Below are positions 6,368-14,400 of a stretch of 27,417 nucleotides of DNA, one piece after another. How positions within the stretch are numbered: position 1 is the stretch's first letter; each line of letters opens with the position of its first letter. The position numbers were made by a program, and so were the translations under genes. A model generated the notes under the pieces. That model was not told where the DNA came from, ran no database searches, and saw nothing but the letters and a program-made list of their open reading frames with translations. Origin of the DNA: Treponema sp. UBA4267 (GTDB taxonomy: Bacteria > Spirochaetota > Spirochaetia > Treponematales > Treponemataceae); contig DGWD01000028.1 in assembly GCA_002395155.1 (NCBI GenBank), positions 1-27,417 on the forward strand. Direction: 5' to 3'.

Positions 6368-7606
6368 TCACAACCTATCCAACGGACTAACCACACCTCC
6401 AGCTCCTCTGTTCAATACGTGGGTATAAATCATCGTTGTGCTAACATCACTATGCCCAAGAAGCTCTTGTATTGTCCTGATGTCATAGCCAATTTCTAGA
6501 AGATGTGTCGCAAAAGAATGTCTGAAAGTATGACAGCTCGCATTCTTGTTAATTTCTGCCTCCAAAATAGCCTGTTTTACAGCCCTCTGCATCAGGCTTT
6601 CGTCCAGGTGCCAGCGGCCTTCTAGTCCGGTGGTATGATTTTTCCAGCGGTTTTTCTGGGGGAAGAGCCATTGCCATTTGAATTCTTTGTTGCCGGTTGG
6701 ATATTTTCGTTCCAGGGCTCCTGGCATTGCAACGGCTCCCCATCCATCTGCCAGATCTTTTGAATGAAGCTTACGTACCTTTTCTATATGTTCCTTCAGT
6801 TCGGGGACCAGTTTTTGTGGAATCATAACGTGGCGGTCTTTATCTCCTTTTCCGTGTCTTATTATGATTTCATTTTGATCAAAATCCAGATCAAGTATTC
6901 TCAATGAAAGTGCTTCGTTTAGTCTCATGCCTGTTCCATATAAGAGTTTGGCGATTAGTTTTTTTTGTCCTTTAAGATTCTCTATCACCTTGCTTACTTC
7001 TTCTCGACTAAAAACTACAGGAATTCGTTCAGATTTTTTTGCACGGATTACAGATCCCAGTTCGGTTACGGGTGTATTTTGGACGAATCTGAAGTAAAAG
7101 AGTAGGGCAGCCAATGCCTGATTTTGGGTTGAGGCACTTACTTTTTTTTTGAGGGCAAGAATTTTTAGATATTCATTAATTTCTTTCTCTCCAATACTTT
7201 GATTTCCCTGATTTATATTAAGAAAATCCTCTATCCATTTTATATAACTTGTTTTGGTATGTTCGCTGTAGTGCCTGGTAGTAAGGGTATCTTTTACTTT
7301 TCTAATTTGAGATGCTATGTATTTTTCTCCTGTCTGCACTGTTGTGTCTGAGCAGAAATGTCTTTCTTCTTTTTCTTCTGCATTAAATAGTCCTGTTGTG
7401 TAAAGGTTTTTCAAAAGCTGATTTACAACAGTTTGATTATGGGGAAGTAGCCACAGTTTTTCATCATTATTCCACCAGCGGCCGGGAATATTTCTTACAG
7501 CCTCCAGCATCTGTTTATTAAACTGTCCTGGAAAATCAACTTTAAAATATTCATTGTTATATGGTTCAATAAGAATATCAAAATCTTTAGTCCTCTTATT
7601 TATCAT
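6368..7606 (-). CDS. intI: Integron integrase (IntI-type tyrosine recombinase) with N-terminal extension
   Basis: The enzyme should recombine folded attC hairpins with attI. In a 412-residue reading the catalytic set is R228 (GTGMRLNEAL), H359 and R362 (CHTFRHSFATHL), H385 (GHSDVSTTMIYTHV) and nucleophile Y394. The IntI-specific insert is present at about 287-316 (GALERKYP, WQWLFP), and the C terminus GAGGVVSPLDRL is typical of IntI. IntI1 has 337 residues. The surplus is an N-terminal domain of about 90 residues with PGRWWNNDEKLWLLP, which resembles a HARP-like fold. I chose the ATG at 7606 because GAGG lies five bases upstream; an in-frame TTG at 7645 would add 13 residues. It is transcribed toward the cassettes on the same strand, the reverse-integron arrangement. 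No frameshift is seen. Confidence 0.93.
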   Translation of the reverse strand: MINKRTKDFDILIEPYNNEYFKVDFPGQFNKQMLEAVRNIPGRWWNNDEKLWLLPHNQTVVNQLLKNLYTTGLFNAEEKEERHFCSDTTVQTGEKYIASQIRKVKDTLTTRHYSEHTKTSYIKWIEDFLNINQGNQSIGEKEINEYLKILALKKKVSASTQNQALAALLFYFRFVQNTPVTELGSVIRAKKSERIPVVFSREEVSKVIENLKGQKKLIAKLLYGTGMRLNEALSLRILDLDFDQNEIIIRHGKGDKDRHVMIPQKLVPELKEHIEKVRKLHSKDLADGWGAVAMPGALERKYPTGNKEFKWQWLFPQKNRWKNHTTGLEGRWHLDESLMQRAVKQAILEAEINKNASCHTFRHSFATHLLEIGYDIRTIQELLGHSDVSTTMIYTHVLNRGAGGVVSPLDRL

Positions 7607-7710
7607 AAAAACCTCGTCTAAAATCTCATATATAATATTGTTCAAACTGTGTGATTTTAGGAAGTTTCTTTGTAAAAAAAATACTTATTTTTAAAAATAG
7701 TTAAAATCTA

Positions 7711-7739
7711 TTGACACTTTTTTTTCATAACTGTATAAC
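7711..7739 (+). promoter_or_regulatory. Promoter at the start of the amtB leader
   Basis: TTGACA (7711-7716) and TATAAC (7734-7739) are 17 bases apart. Transcription is predicted near 7746, two bases before the first regulatory hairpin. It diverges from intI. The 9-mer GTATAACAA that contains the -10 equals the core at 5526-5534. Confidence 0.78.
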
Positions 7740-7747
7740 AAAAATAT

Positions 7748-7792
7748 CTAAGGCAATGAGGTCGTAGGAATAATCCTGCGACCTTTTTTTTT
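7748..7792 (+). promoter_or_regulatory. ANTAR-like hairpin / terminator module 1
   Basis: CTAAGGC and GTCGTAG form a stem with one A-G mismatch around the hexaloop AATGAG (7755-7760), with A at position 1 and G at 4. Its 3' side overlaps the terminator stem 7760-7769/7774-7783 with loop ATAA, followed by nine T residues. The two structures exclude each other. Without antitermination the product would be an RNA of about 45 nt. Confidence 0.72.
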
Positions 7793-7793
7793 G

Positions 7794-7943
7794 CGCACTT
7801 TTTGCTTAGCAAAAATGCGTTAATTAAACAATGGCGTTTACGGCATTGTTTAATTTGTTTTGGGAACAAAAACGTTGGATTTAGGGTTTATTACAAACCC
7901 TAAAAACGGCGAAGTCAAGGCCTTGAGCGAAGCGTGCCTTGAC
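7794..7943 (+). other. Cluster of four hairpins in the amtB leader
   Basis: There is no gene here. Inverted repeats are 7794-7805 with 7809-7819 (one bulge); 7823-7833 with 7844-7854 (11 bp, 10-nt loop); 7880-7889 with 7895-7904 (TTTAGGGTTT, 10 bp); and 7914-7921 with 7936-7943 (GTCAAGGC, 8 bp). None is followed by a long T-run. The 300 bases between modules 1 and 2 hold only these structures as far as I can see. Confidence 0.5.
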
Positions 7944-8002
7944 CGGTCGTATTTTTGATTGCAAAAAAAATGTCTGTCAAAATCACAATGTAAATTATAA
8001 AA

Positions 8003-8054
8003 ATGGCAAGGGTGCCGTGATTTTTCTTTTTGAAGAATCACGGCATTTTTTTTT
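8003..8054 (+). promoter_or_regulatory. ANTAR-like hairpin / terminator module 2
   Basis: ATGGC (8003-8007) and GCCGT (8014-8018) pair around the hexaloop AAGGGT, again with A1 and G4. The 3' arm is shared with a terminator, TGCCGTGATT (8013-8022) paired with AATCACGGCA (8036-8045), followed by nine T residues. Confidence 0.72.
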
Positions 8055-8087
8055 AGATTGTTAGACTTAGTCTGACAATGACAAAGT

Positions 8088-8154
8088 GGCAATGAGGTCT
8101 GATTTTTGCATTTGTGCACAATGTAAAAGATCAAAATCATTGCCAATTTTTTTT
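8088..8154 (+). promoter_or_regulatory. ANTAR-like hairpin / terminator module 3
   Basis: GGC AATGAG GTC repeats the 12 bases of module 1, with a short three-pair stem and an A1/G4 hexaloop. It overlaps the long terminator GGCAATGA (8088-8095) / TCATTGCC (8137-8144), which has an inner stem of about 12 pairs from 8101 and is followed by AA and eight T residues. A separate 9-bp hairpin (TTGTTAGAC/GTCTGACAA) lies just upstream at 8058-8078, but its loop is not a hexaloop of this type. Confidence 0.62.
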
Positions 8155-8175
8155 AACAATTAAGGTGGTAAACCT

Positions 8176-8201
8176 AAAAAATTGCTTTCGCAATTTTTTT
8201 T
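8176..8201 (+). terminator. Additional terminator-like hairpin in the amtB leader
   Basis: AAAAAATTGC (8176-8185) and GCAATTTTTT (8190-8199) pair around TTTC, with the T-run forming the 3' arm. The stem is A/T-rich and would be a weak terminator. No hexaloop hairpin overlaps it. Confidence 0.5.
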
Positions 8202-8222
8202 AACGGTTTGCTATTTATCACC

Positions 8223-8241
8223 GGCCGCCTACCGTGCGGCC
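8223..8241 (+). promoter_or_regulatory. GC-rich stem-loop just before the amtB ribosome binding site
   Basis: GGCCGC and GCGGCC pair around CTACCGT, ending six bases before the AGGAGG at 8248-8253. It could shield the mRNA or modulate ribosome access. It does not itself hide the ribosome binding site. Confidence 0.45.
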
Positions 8242-8258
8242 TTACTCAGGAGGTATAT

Positions 8259-9938
8259 ATGAGTGAAGTTTGGGGTGTTTGGTTACTTATTGGTGCTGCA
8301 CTGGTTTTCTTTATGCAGTGTGGATTTGCAATGGTAGAAACTGGTTTTACTCGTGCAAAAAATGCGGGTAATATCATTATGAAAAATCTTATGGATTTCT
8401 GTATTGGAACTCCATGTTTTATGTTACTTGGTTTTGGTCTGATGATGAGCGAAAACTATTTTTTTGGCCTCATTGGTAAACCAAACATGCAGCTGTTTAC
8501 AAATTTTGCCGAGCTTGACTGGTCATCTTTTGTATTCAACTTAGTTTTCTGTGCTACTGCCGCAACTATTGTTTCTGGTGCAATGGCTGAAAGAACTAAA
8601 TTCTCTGCTTACTGTATTTATTCCGCAATCATTTCTGCTGTTGTTTATCCAATTGAAGCAGGCTGGGTTTGGAATTCTCAGGGTTGGCTTGTAAATCTTG
8701 GTTTTGTTGATTTTGCTGGTTCGGCTGCAATTCACTCTGTTGGTGGAACTGCCGCTTTGATTGGTGCAATCTTCCTTGGTCCACGTATTGGTAAGTATGA
8801 TTATGATAAATCTGGAAAAGTAACAAAAGTTCACGCTATTCCAGGTCATTCTTTAACTTTAGGTGCACTTGGTACTTTTATCCTCTGGTTCGGCTGGTAT
8901 GGATTCAACGGTGCCGCTTGTACTCAGCTTCTTGGAGTTGGTGGTCTTGCGGCAGTTTTCACAACAACAACAATTGCTCCTGCTTTAGCTGCTGTTACAA
9001 CAATGATTTTTACCTGGTTAAAAAATGGTAAGCCTGATGTTTCTATGACTTTGAACGCATCTCTTGCAGGTCTTGTAGCTATTACCGCTCCATGTGCAAC
9101 CGTAGATGCCCTTGGTGCAAGCATTATTGGTATTGTTGCAGGTATTCTTGTTGTAGTTGTAGTTGAAGGTCTTGATCTTAAACTTCACATCGATGATCCA
9201 GTTGGTGCTGTTGGTGTTCACCTTGCAAACGGTATCTGGGGTACTATTGCAGATGGTCTTTTCAATGTTGAATCAGGTCTTTTCTATGGCGGTGGTTTTA
9301 AACACTTAGGAATTCAGTGTCTTGGTGAATTAGCAATTGTTGCATGGACAACAGTTTGTATGATTATTGCCTTTGCCTTAATTAAAAAATTCCATGGATT
9401 ACGTGCAAGCCGCGAAGAAGAAGTTATCGGTCTTGATAAACTTGAACACGGAATTGATTCTGCTTATGGTGACTTTGTACTGGCTCCTCAGGTAATGACA
9501 GCTGGTCAGGCAGGTTCTTCAGATGTTGCAGGAAGTGTTCCAGTTGAAAAGGCTGTTCCAGTTACTAAAGCTACCAGTCGTCCTGATGCTAAGTTCCACA
9601 TGGTTACAATTATCACTCGTCCAAGCAAATTCGATGAACTTAAGAGTGCAATGAACGACATCAACGTAACAGGTATGACATTGAGCAATGTACTTGGATG
9701 CGGTGTTCAGCATGGAAATGTTCAGAAGTACCGTGGTGTTGAAATGGATATGACTCTTCTTCCAAAGATTAAGGTTGATATTGTAGTAAGCGAAGTTCCA
9801 GTTGATCTTGTTATTACTGCAGCTAAGGAAGTTCTTTACACAGGTCACATCGGCGATGGAAAGATTTTTGTTTACGATGTTGAAAATGTTGTAAAAGTAC
9901 GTACTGGTGAAGAAGGTTACGAAGCTTTACAGGATTAA
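8259..9938 (+). CDS. amtB: Ammonium transporter fused to a PII signalling domain (AmtB-GlnK)
   Basis: This inner-membrane ammonium channel has its regulator built in. Residues 1-380 are an Amt/Mep domain with about 11 membrane segments, including the twin pore histidines H159 (AAIHSVGGTAA) and H321 (GVHLANGIWGT). After a linker rich in Ala, Val and Pro (about 405-443), residues 446-559 form a complete PII protein. Its T-loop is QKYRGVE with Y491, the residue uridylylated in GlnK, and its C-terminal signature is TGHIGDGKIFVYDVENVVKVRTGE. Normally amtB and glnK are separate genes and trimeric GlnK plugs trimeric AmtB. I chose ATG 8259 because AGGAGG lies five bases upstream; an in-frame ATG at 8208 has none. 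The leader carries repeated antiterminator-like modules. Confidence 0.95.
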   Translation: MSEVWGVWLLIGAALVFFMQCGFAMVETGFTRAKNAGNIIMKNLMDFCIGTPCFMLLGFGLMMSENYFFGLIGKPNMQLFTNFAELDWSSFVFNLVFCATAATIVSGAMAERTKFSAYCIYSAIISAVVYPIEAGWVWNSQGWLVNLGFVDFAGSAAIHSVGGTAALIGAIFLGPRIGKYDYDKSGKVTKVHAIPGHSLTLGALGTFILWFGWYGFNGAACTQLLGVGGLAAVFTTTTIAPALAAVTTMIFTWLKNGKPDVSMTLNASLAGLVAITAPCATVDALGASIIGIVAGILVVVVVEGLDLKLHIDDPVGAVGVHLANGIWGTIADGLFNVESGLFYGGGFKHLGIQCLGELAIVAWTTVCMIIAFALIKKFHGLRASREEEVIGLDKLEHGIDSAYGDFVLAPQVMTAGQAGSSDVAGSVPVEKAVPVTKATSRPDAKFHMVTIITRPSKFDELKSAMNDINVTGMTLSNVLGCGVQHGNVQKYRGVEMDMTLLPKIKVDIVVSEVPVDLVITAAKEVLYTGHIGDGKIFVYDVENVVKVRTGEEGYEALQD

Positions 9939-10040
9939 GTTCGGCAAAAGAATGTTTTATGAGAGAGTTTATGAGAGCCGACTGTAATAGTAATTAAAAT
10001 GTTGCAGGAGGCTTCTCGTAAGTCATCACAATTTCTTATC

Positions 10041-10475
10041 TTATATAAAAAACTGTAGAACAAAAGTTATAATCAAACCAAAAGACATAAATGGGATAAA
10101 TGGAATAGGCTTTTTCCCAATCTTCTTATTTACAAAGCAAAAGGCTAAAATTACTTCTGCTCCCAGACAAAAAGGAATCACTTTTGGAAAAAGAAATAAC
10201 CCCTGAAAAAATCCAAACCAAATATCAGCAGAACCAAGTTTATTTTTTGTAATTTTTCTGGTTATAAAGTAAAGGCTCCCAAAAATTAAACTTGAAATTA
10301 AATAAATCCACATATCACTTGGGGCAAAAATCAGCTGGCATATAAGAGCTGCAAGAATGGCTCCAATCAAAATGTAAAGACTTACAGTCATCTGTTTTAT
10401 ATCTTGTATAGAAAGAATTATTGAAAAAATTAAAATTATTGCCAGACTTACCAGGTGATAAAGTGTAATTTCCAT
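10041..10475 (-). CDS. Small prepilin-peptidase-like (A24 family) membrane protein
   Basis: The 144-residue protein is mostly hydrophobic with about five membrane segments. It resembles the catalytic half of type IV prepilin peptidases, which are membrane aspartyl proteases. D25 in SIQDIKQMTVS and D84 in KLGSADIWFG occupy the places of the two catalytic aspartates. The second motif is GSAD instead of the usual GxGD. IPFIPFMSFG (125-134) matches the conserved region near the last helix. The N-terminal methylase domain of full-length PilD is absent, as in short A24 enzymes. No pilin or secretion genes are nearby, so the substrate is unknown. No good ribosome binding site is seen near the start. 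Confidence 0.72.
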   Translation of the reverse strand: MEITLYHLVSLAIILIFSIILSIQDIKQMTVSLYILIGAILAALICQLIFAPSDMWIYLISSLIFGSLYFITRKITKNKLGSADIWFGFFQGLFLFPKVIPFCLGAEVILAFCFVNKKIGKKPIPFIPFMSFGLIITFVLQFFI

Positions 10476-10516
10476 ACGCTAATTCTATTTGTCCCTAAAT
10501 GCTTCGTCAAATTTTT

Positions 10517-10551
10517 TTGCCTCCTCAATAAATTATCTATATACTATATAG
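10517..10551 (+). promoter_or_regulatory. Promoter with palindromic operator candidate for the flavin reductase
   Basis: TTGCCT (10517-10522) and TATACT (10540-10545) are 17 bases apart. The -10 lies within the perfect 7-1-7 palindrome CTATATACTATATAG (10537-10551), a likely repressor site. No regulator gene is adjacent. Confidence 0.6.
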
Positions 10552-10580
10552 AAGGTATTTATGTTTATTAGGAGCATGTT

Positions 10581-11279
10581 ATGAAAATTGTAATTATAAA
10601 TGGGCAAAATCATAAAGGTTCTACCTACCAAATTGCCCGTCAAGTGGCAGATAAGGTTGGCGGGGAAATTAAAGAGTTTTTTCTTCCTAAAGATTTTGGA
10701 GAATTTTGCTGCGGTTGTTGTAACTGTTTTAATAAGAGCGAAGAATTGTGCCCTCATCACAATAAATTAGTACCAATTATTCAGGCTATTGATCAGGCTG
10801 ACCTTATAATTCTGGCAAGTCCAGTTTATGTTTACCATGTAACTGGTTCAATGAAGGCCTTCCTTGATCACTTTGGCTACCGCTGGATGGTTCATTCTCC
10901 AGAAATTTCAATGTTCAAAAAGCAGGGTGTGGTTATTTCTACGGCTGCTGGTGCCGGAATGAAGTCTACCAATAAAGACATGGCAGACAGTCTTTTCTTC
11001 TGGGGTGTTGCAAAAACTTACAAGTACGGGCTTGCGGTTGCTGCTACAAGTTGGAATGGGGTTAGTGCTAAAAAGAAGGCCTCTGTAGAAAGGGCTACTA
11101 GTGCAATTGCCAAAAAGGTTTTGCGTAAGGCTGATAAAGTAAAACCTGGACTTAAGACAAAGGCTTTCTTCTTCATCATGCATTTGTTACAGAAAAAGGG
11201 ACTTAATCCAAAGGATAAAGAATACTGGCACGCACAGGGCTGGACTGGAAAAGTTAGACCTTGGAAACAAAACTCATAG
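10581..11279 (+). CDS. NAD(P)H-dependent FMN reductase / flavodoxin-fold oxidoreductase
   Basis: The 232-residue protein has a flavodoxin fold. The N-terminal strand MKIVIING is followed by the phosphate-binding loop QNHKGST (about 9-15). Residues 43-50 hold a cysteine cluster, CCGCCNCF, followed by C57 before PHHNK, as in iron-sulfur flavoproteins and related NADPH reductases. LIILASPVYVYHVTGSMKAFLDH is the classic second flavin-contact region. The C-terminal 70 residues are basic with a short hydrophobic patch. The gene is monocistronic, with AGGAG six bases before ATG and its own promoter with a palindrome over the -10. The substrate is unknown; quinone, flavin or an electrophile is possible. 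Confidence 0.8.
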   Translation: MKIVIINGQNHKGSTYQIARQVADKVGGEIKEFFLPKDFGEFCCGCCNCFNKSEELCPHHNKLVPIIQAIDQADLIILASPVYVYHVTGSMKAFLDHFGYRWMVHSPEISMFKKQGVVISTAAGAGMKSTNKDMADSLFFWGVAKTYKYGLAVAATSWNGVSAKKKASVERATSAIAKKVLRKADKVKPGLKTKAFFFIMHLLQKKGLNPKDKEYWHAQGWTGKVRPWKQNS

Positions 11280-11315
11280 TTGGGATATAAAAGCTTATAT
11301 AAAGTTTACAACTTC

Positions 11316-11345
11316 TTGACTTACAGTAAAAAAATTCAGTATTAT
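11316..11345 (+). promoter_or_regulatory. Promoter of the gltB-gltD-purF operon
   Basis: TTGACT (11316-11321) and TATTAT (11340-11345) are separated by 18 bases. The predicted start near 11352 puts the first hexaloop hairpin at the very 5' end of the mRNA, as in the amtB leader. Confidence 0.7.
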
Positions 11346-11353
11346 AAAATAAA

Positions 11354-11414
11354 TACGGCAAAGAGGTCGTAGATATAGACTCATTTTTTTGAGTTTTTAT
11401 CTACGGCCTTTTTT
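11354..11414 (+). promoter_or_regulatory. ANTAR-like hairpin / terminator module 4 (gltB leader)
   Basis: TACGGC and GTCGTA form a complete six-pair stem around the hexaloop AAAGAG (11360-11365, A1 and G4). The 3' arm is also the start of the terminator stem GGTCGTAGATA (11365-11375) / TATCTACGGCC (11398-11408), which is followed by six T residues. Confidence 0.76.
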
Positions 11415-11430
11415 GTTTTAAAATCATAGT

Positions 11431-11489
11431 CGACAAAGGGGTCGCATGTACACTAGGAATTTTGTGCATGTGACCCCTTTTGCTTTTTT
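11431..11489 (+). promoter_or_regulatory. ANTAR-like hairpin / terminator module 5 (gltB leader)
   Basis: CGAC and GTCG pair around the hexaloop AAAGGG (11435-11440, A1 and G4). The overlapping terminator has a 17-bp stem, 11436-11452 with 11463-11479, including two wobble pairs. A T-rich run ends at 11489, next to the GGAG ribosome binding site of gltB. Confidence 0.74.
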
Positions 11490-11498
11490 GGAGTCAAG

Positions 11499-14400
11499 AT
11501 GAAAGGAAAAACTCTTTATGAGCCAAGCTTTGAACACGATAACTGTGGAATTGGTGCAGTTGTAAACATTGATGGAAGTAAATCGAACAAAATTGTTGAT
11601 AATGCTCTTAGCATTGTTGAAAAACTGGAGCATCGTGCTGGTAAAGATGCTTCTGGTCAGACTGGAGATGGAGTTGGAATTCTTCTTCAAATCAGCCATG
11701 ACTTTTTTAAAAAGGAAGCTGGTAATCTTATTGGTAAACTTGAAGAGCGTGATTATGGTATTGGCCAGTTCTTCTTCCCAGCCCAGGGCCTTGAAGCAGA
11801 AAAAACTCGTTTTGAAAAAGCCTGCAAGGCCCAGAAACTGGAATTTTTGGGTTGGCGAAAGGTTCCTGTAAAAGAAGAAGTTCTTGGACAAAAAGCCCGC
11901 GGCTGTATGCCTCAAATCTGGCAGGCTTTTATTGCCCGTCCTTCTGACTGTAAAAAGGGCCTGGATTTTGACCGCCTGCTTTATATTTTACGCCGTTCTT
12001 TTGAAAAGGATTGCAATGCCACTTATGTTTGTTCTCTTTCTTCACGTACAATTGTTTATAAAGGAATGTTCCTTGTAAATCAGCTTAGAAGCTTCTACCT
12101 TGATCTTTCTTCCGGTTTATATACTTCATCACTGGCAATTGTTCATTCCCGCTTTTCTACAAATACTCAGCCAAGCTGGCAGCGTGCCCATCCAAACCGT
12201 TTTATTGCCCACAATGGCGAAATTAACACCATTCGTGGAAACGTTGACCGTATGCTGGCCCGCGAAGAAACTCTTCATTCGCCAGTTCTTAGTCCAAAAC
12301 AAATGCAGACAGTTCTTCCTGCAGTTGATACAACTGGTTCCGACTCAGCCATGCTGGACAACACTTTGGAATTCCTTTTGATGAACGGAATGCCTCTTCC
12401 ACTGGCTCTTATGACATGTATCCCAGAACCATGGAAGCACGACCAGAATATGGCTGGCGACAAAAAGGCCTTCTACCATTATTGGGCAACCATGATGGAA
12501 AGCTGGGATGGTCCTGCCGCTATTCTCTTTTCTGATGGAGATTTGCTTGGTGCAACACTGGATCGCAATGGCCTTCGTCCAAGTCGTTACTACATCACAA
12601 AAGATGGAATGCTCATTTTGTCTTCCGAAGTTGGCGTTCTTGATATTCCAGAAGAAAATATTCAAACAAAATCTCGTCTGCAGCCAGGAAAAATCCTTTT
12701 AGTAGATACCTTGCAGAAAAAAATTATAAGTGATCAGGAATGTAAAGCCTTCTATTCAAGTCAGTATCCTTATGGTGAATGGCTGGATATGAATCTAACT
12801 CACTTGTCAGACCTTAAAATTCCAAACAAAAAGATTCCAGTTCACACTTTGGAAGAACGTAACATTCTTTACCGTGCTTTTGGCTGGAACTATGAGGATG
12901 TAAATGAAATGGTTCTCCCTCTTGCAAGAAATGGGGTAGAGCCAACAGCAAGTATGGGAGTTGATACTCCACTTGCCGTTATGAGCGAAAAGCACCAGAG
13001 TCTTTTTTCTTATTTCAAACAGCTTTTTGCCCAGGTTACAAACCCTCCAATTGATAGTTTACGCGAAAAAATTGTAACAGATACTACTGTTTACGTTGGA
13101 AAGGATGGAAATCTTCTGGAGCCAGATGGTAAAAACTGCCAGGTTTTGGAAATTAATAATCCAATTCTTACGGGGACAGACCTCATTAAAATTGCGGCTC
13201 TTAATCAAAATGGTCTAAAAGCAAAAACTCTTTCTATTTTGTTTGAATTGGGTGGTCAGGGTCTTGCTTGTGCAATTGATAATCTTTTTGCCCAAATTGA
13301 TCAGGCTTATTCGGAAGGTTATAACATTATCATTTTAAGTGATCGTGGTTTGGATAAAACTCATGCTGCAATTCCTGCAATTCTTGCAATTTCTGCAGTG
13401 GAGCAGCATTTGGTTCGTACTAAAAAACGTACTTCTATCTCTATCATTCTTGAATCTGCAGAAGTTCGCGATGTTCACCAGGCTGCAATGTGTTTAGGTT
13501 ACGGAGCACGAGCTGTAAATCCTTATCTGGCTCATGAAGCAATTGCCGAACTTATTGACCAGAAGATTTTGGATAAGGATTATCACACTGCAATTGATGA
13601 TTACAACAAGGGCATTATAAATGGCATTGTAAAAATTGCTGCTAAAATGGGTATTTCCACAATTCAGTCTTATCAGTCGGCACAGATTTTTGAAGCAGTT
13701 GGAATTGCAGGGGATGTAATAGAAAAATATTTTACAAATACTGTTAGCCGTGTAGGTGGAGTAGGACTTAAGGAAATTGAAGAAGATGTTCTTTATCACC
13801 ATAATCAGGGCTTTGATCCAAACGGTCTTACTGTAAATCAGCATTTGGATTCTGTAGGAAATCATAAACTTAGAATGGGACCAACTGCCGAAAGTCATCT
13901 TTATAATCCACAGACTATTGTTGCTTTGCAGCAGGCAACCCGTAATGGAGACTACCAGCGTTTTAAGGAATATACAGCTTTGGTAGATTCAAACGAACAT
14001 CCTCACACTTTGCGTGCAATGCTTGATTTTGCTTTTGATTCGACAAAAGAAATTCCTCTTGAGCAGGTAGAAAGTGTAGAAGAAATTGTAAAAAGATTTA
14101 AAACTGGGGCTATGTCTTATGGTTCAATCAGCGAAGAAGCTCACAAGTGTATGGCTGCCGCTATGAATCATTTACACGGTAAGTCTAATTCTGGCGAAGG
14201 TGGAGAAAAACCTGAACGTCTTGGAACTGAATATAATTCTGCAATTAAGCAGGTTGCCTCTGGTCGTTTTGGTGTAACCGAGGAATATCTTTTAAGTGCC
14301 CGCGAAATTCAGATTAAAATGGCCCAGGGAGCAAAACCTGGTGAAGGTGGTCATCTTCCTGGTAAAAAGGTTTATCCTTGGATTGCAAAAACTCGTTATG

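Noticed and set aside
7640..7710. A LexA/SOS box in front of intI (for example the palindrome TATTTTTAAAAATA near 7686-7699).
   Set aside because: It does not match LexA sites I know, and A/T-rich palindromes are expected by chance here. The spirochaete LexA consensus cannot be checked from the window.
7850..8146. A 98-codon minus-strand open frame in the amtB leader.
   Set aside because: It runs across terminators and hairpins of the leader, has no ribosome binding site or recognisable domain, and its composition follows the T-runs.
8208..8258. Upstream ATG for the ammonium transporter.
   Set aside because: It has no ribosome binding site and would translate through the GC-rich hairpin. 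ATG 8259 has AGGAGG at the right distance and gives the normal Amt N terminus.
10537..10551. CTATATACTATATAG as a terminator or transposon end.
   Set aside because: There is no T-run, no loop of adequate size and no partner repeat. Its position on a -10 box fits an operator better.
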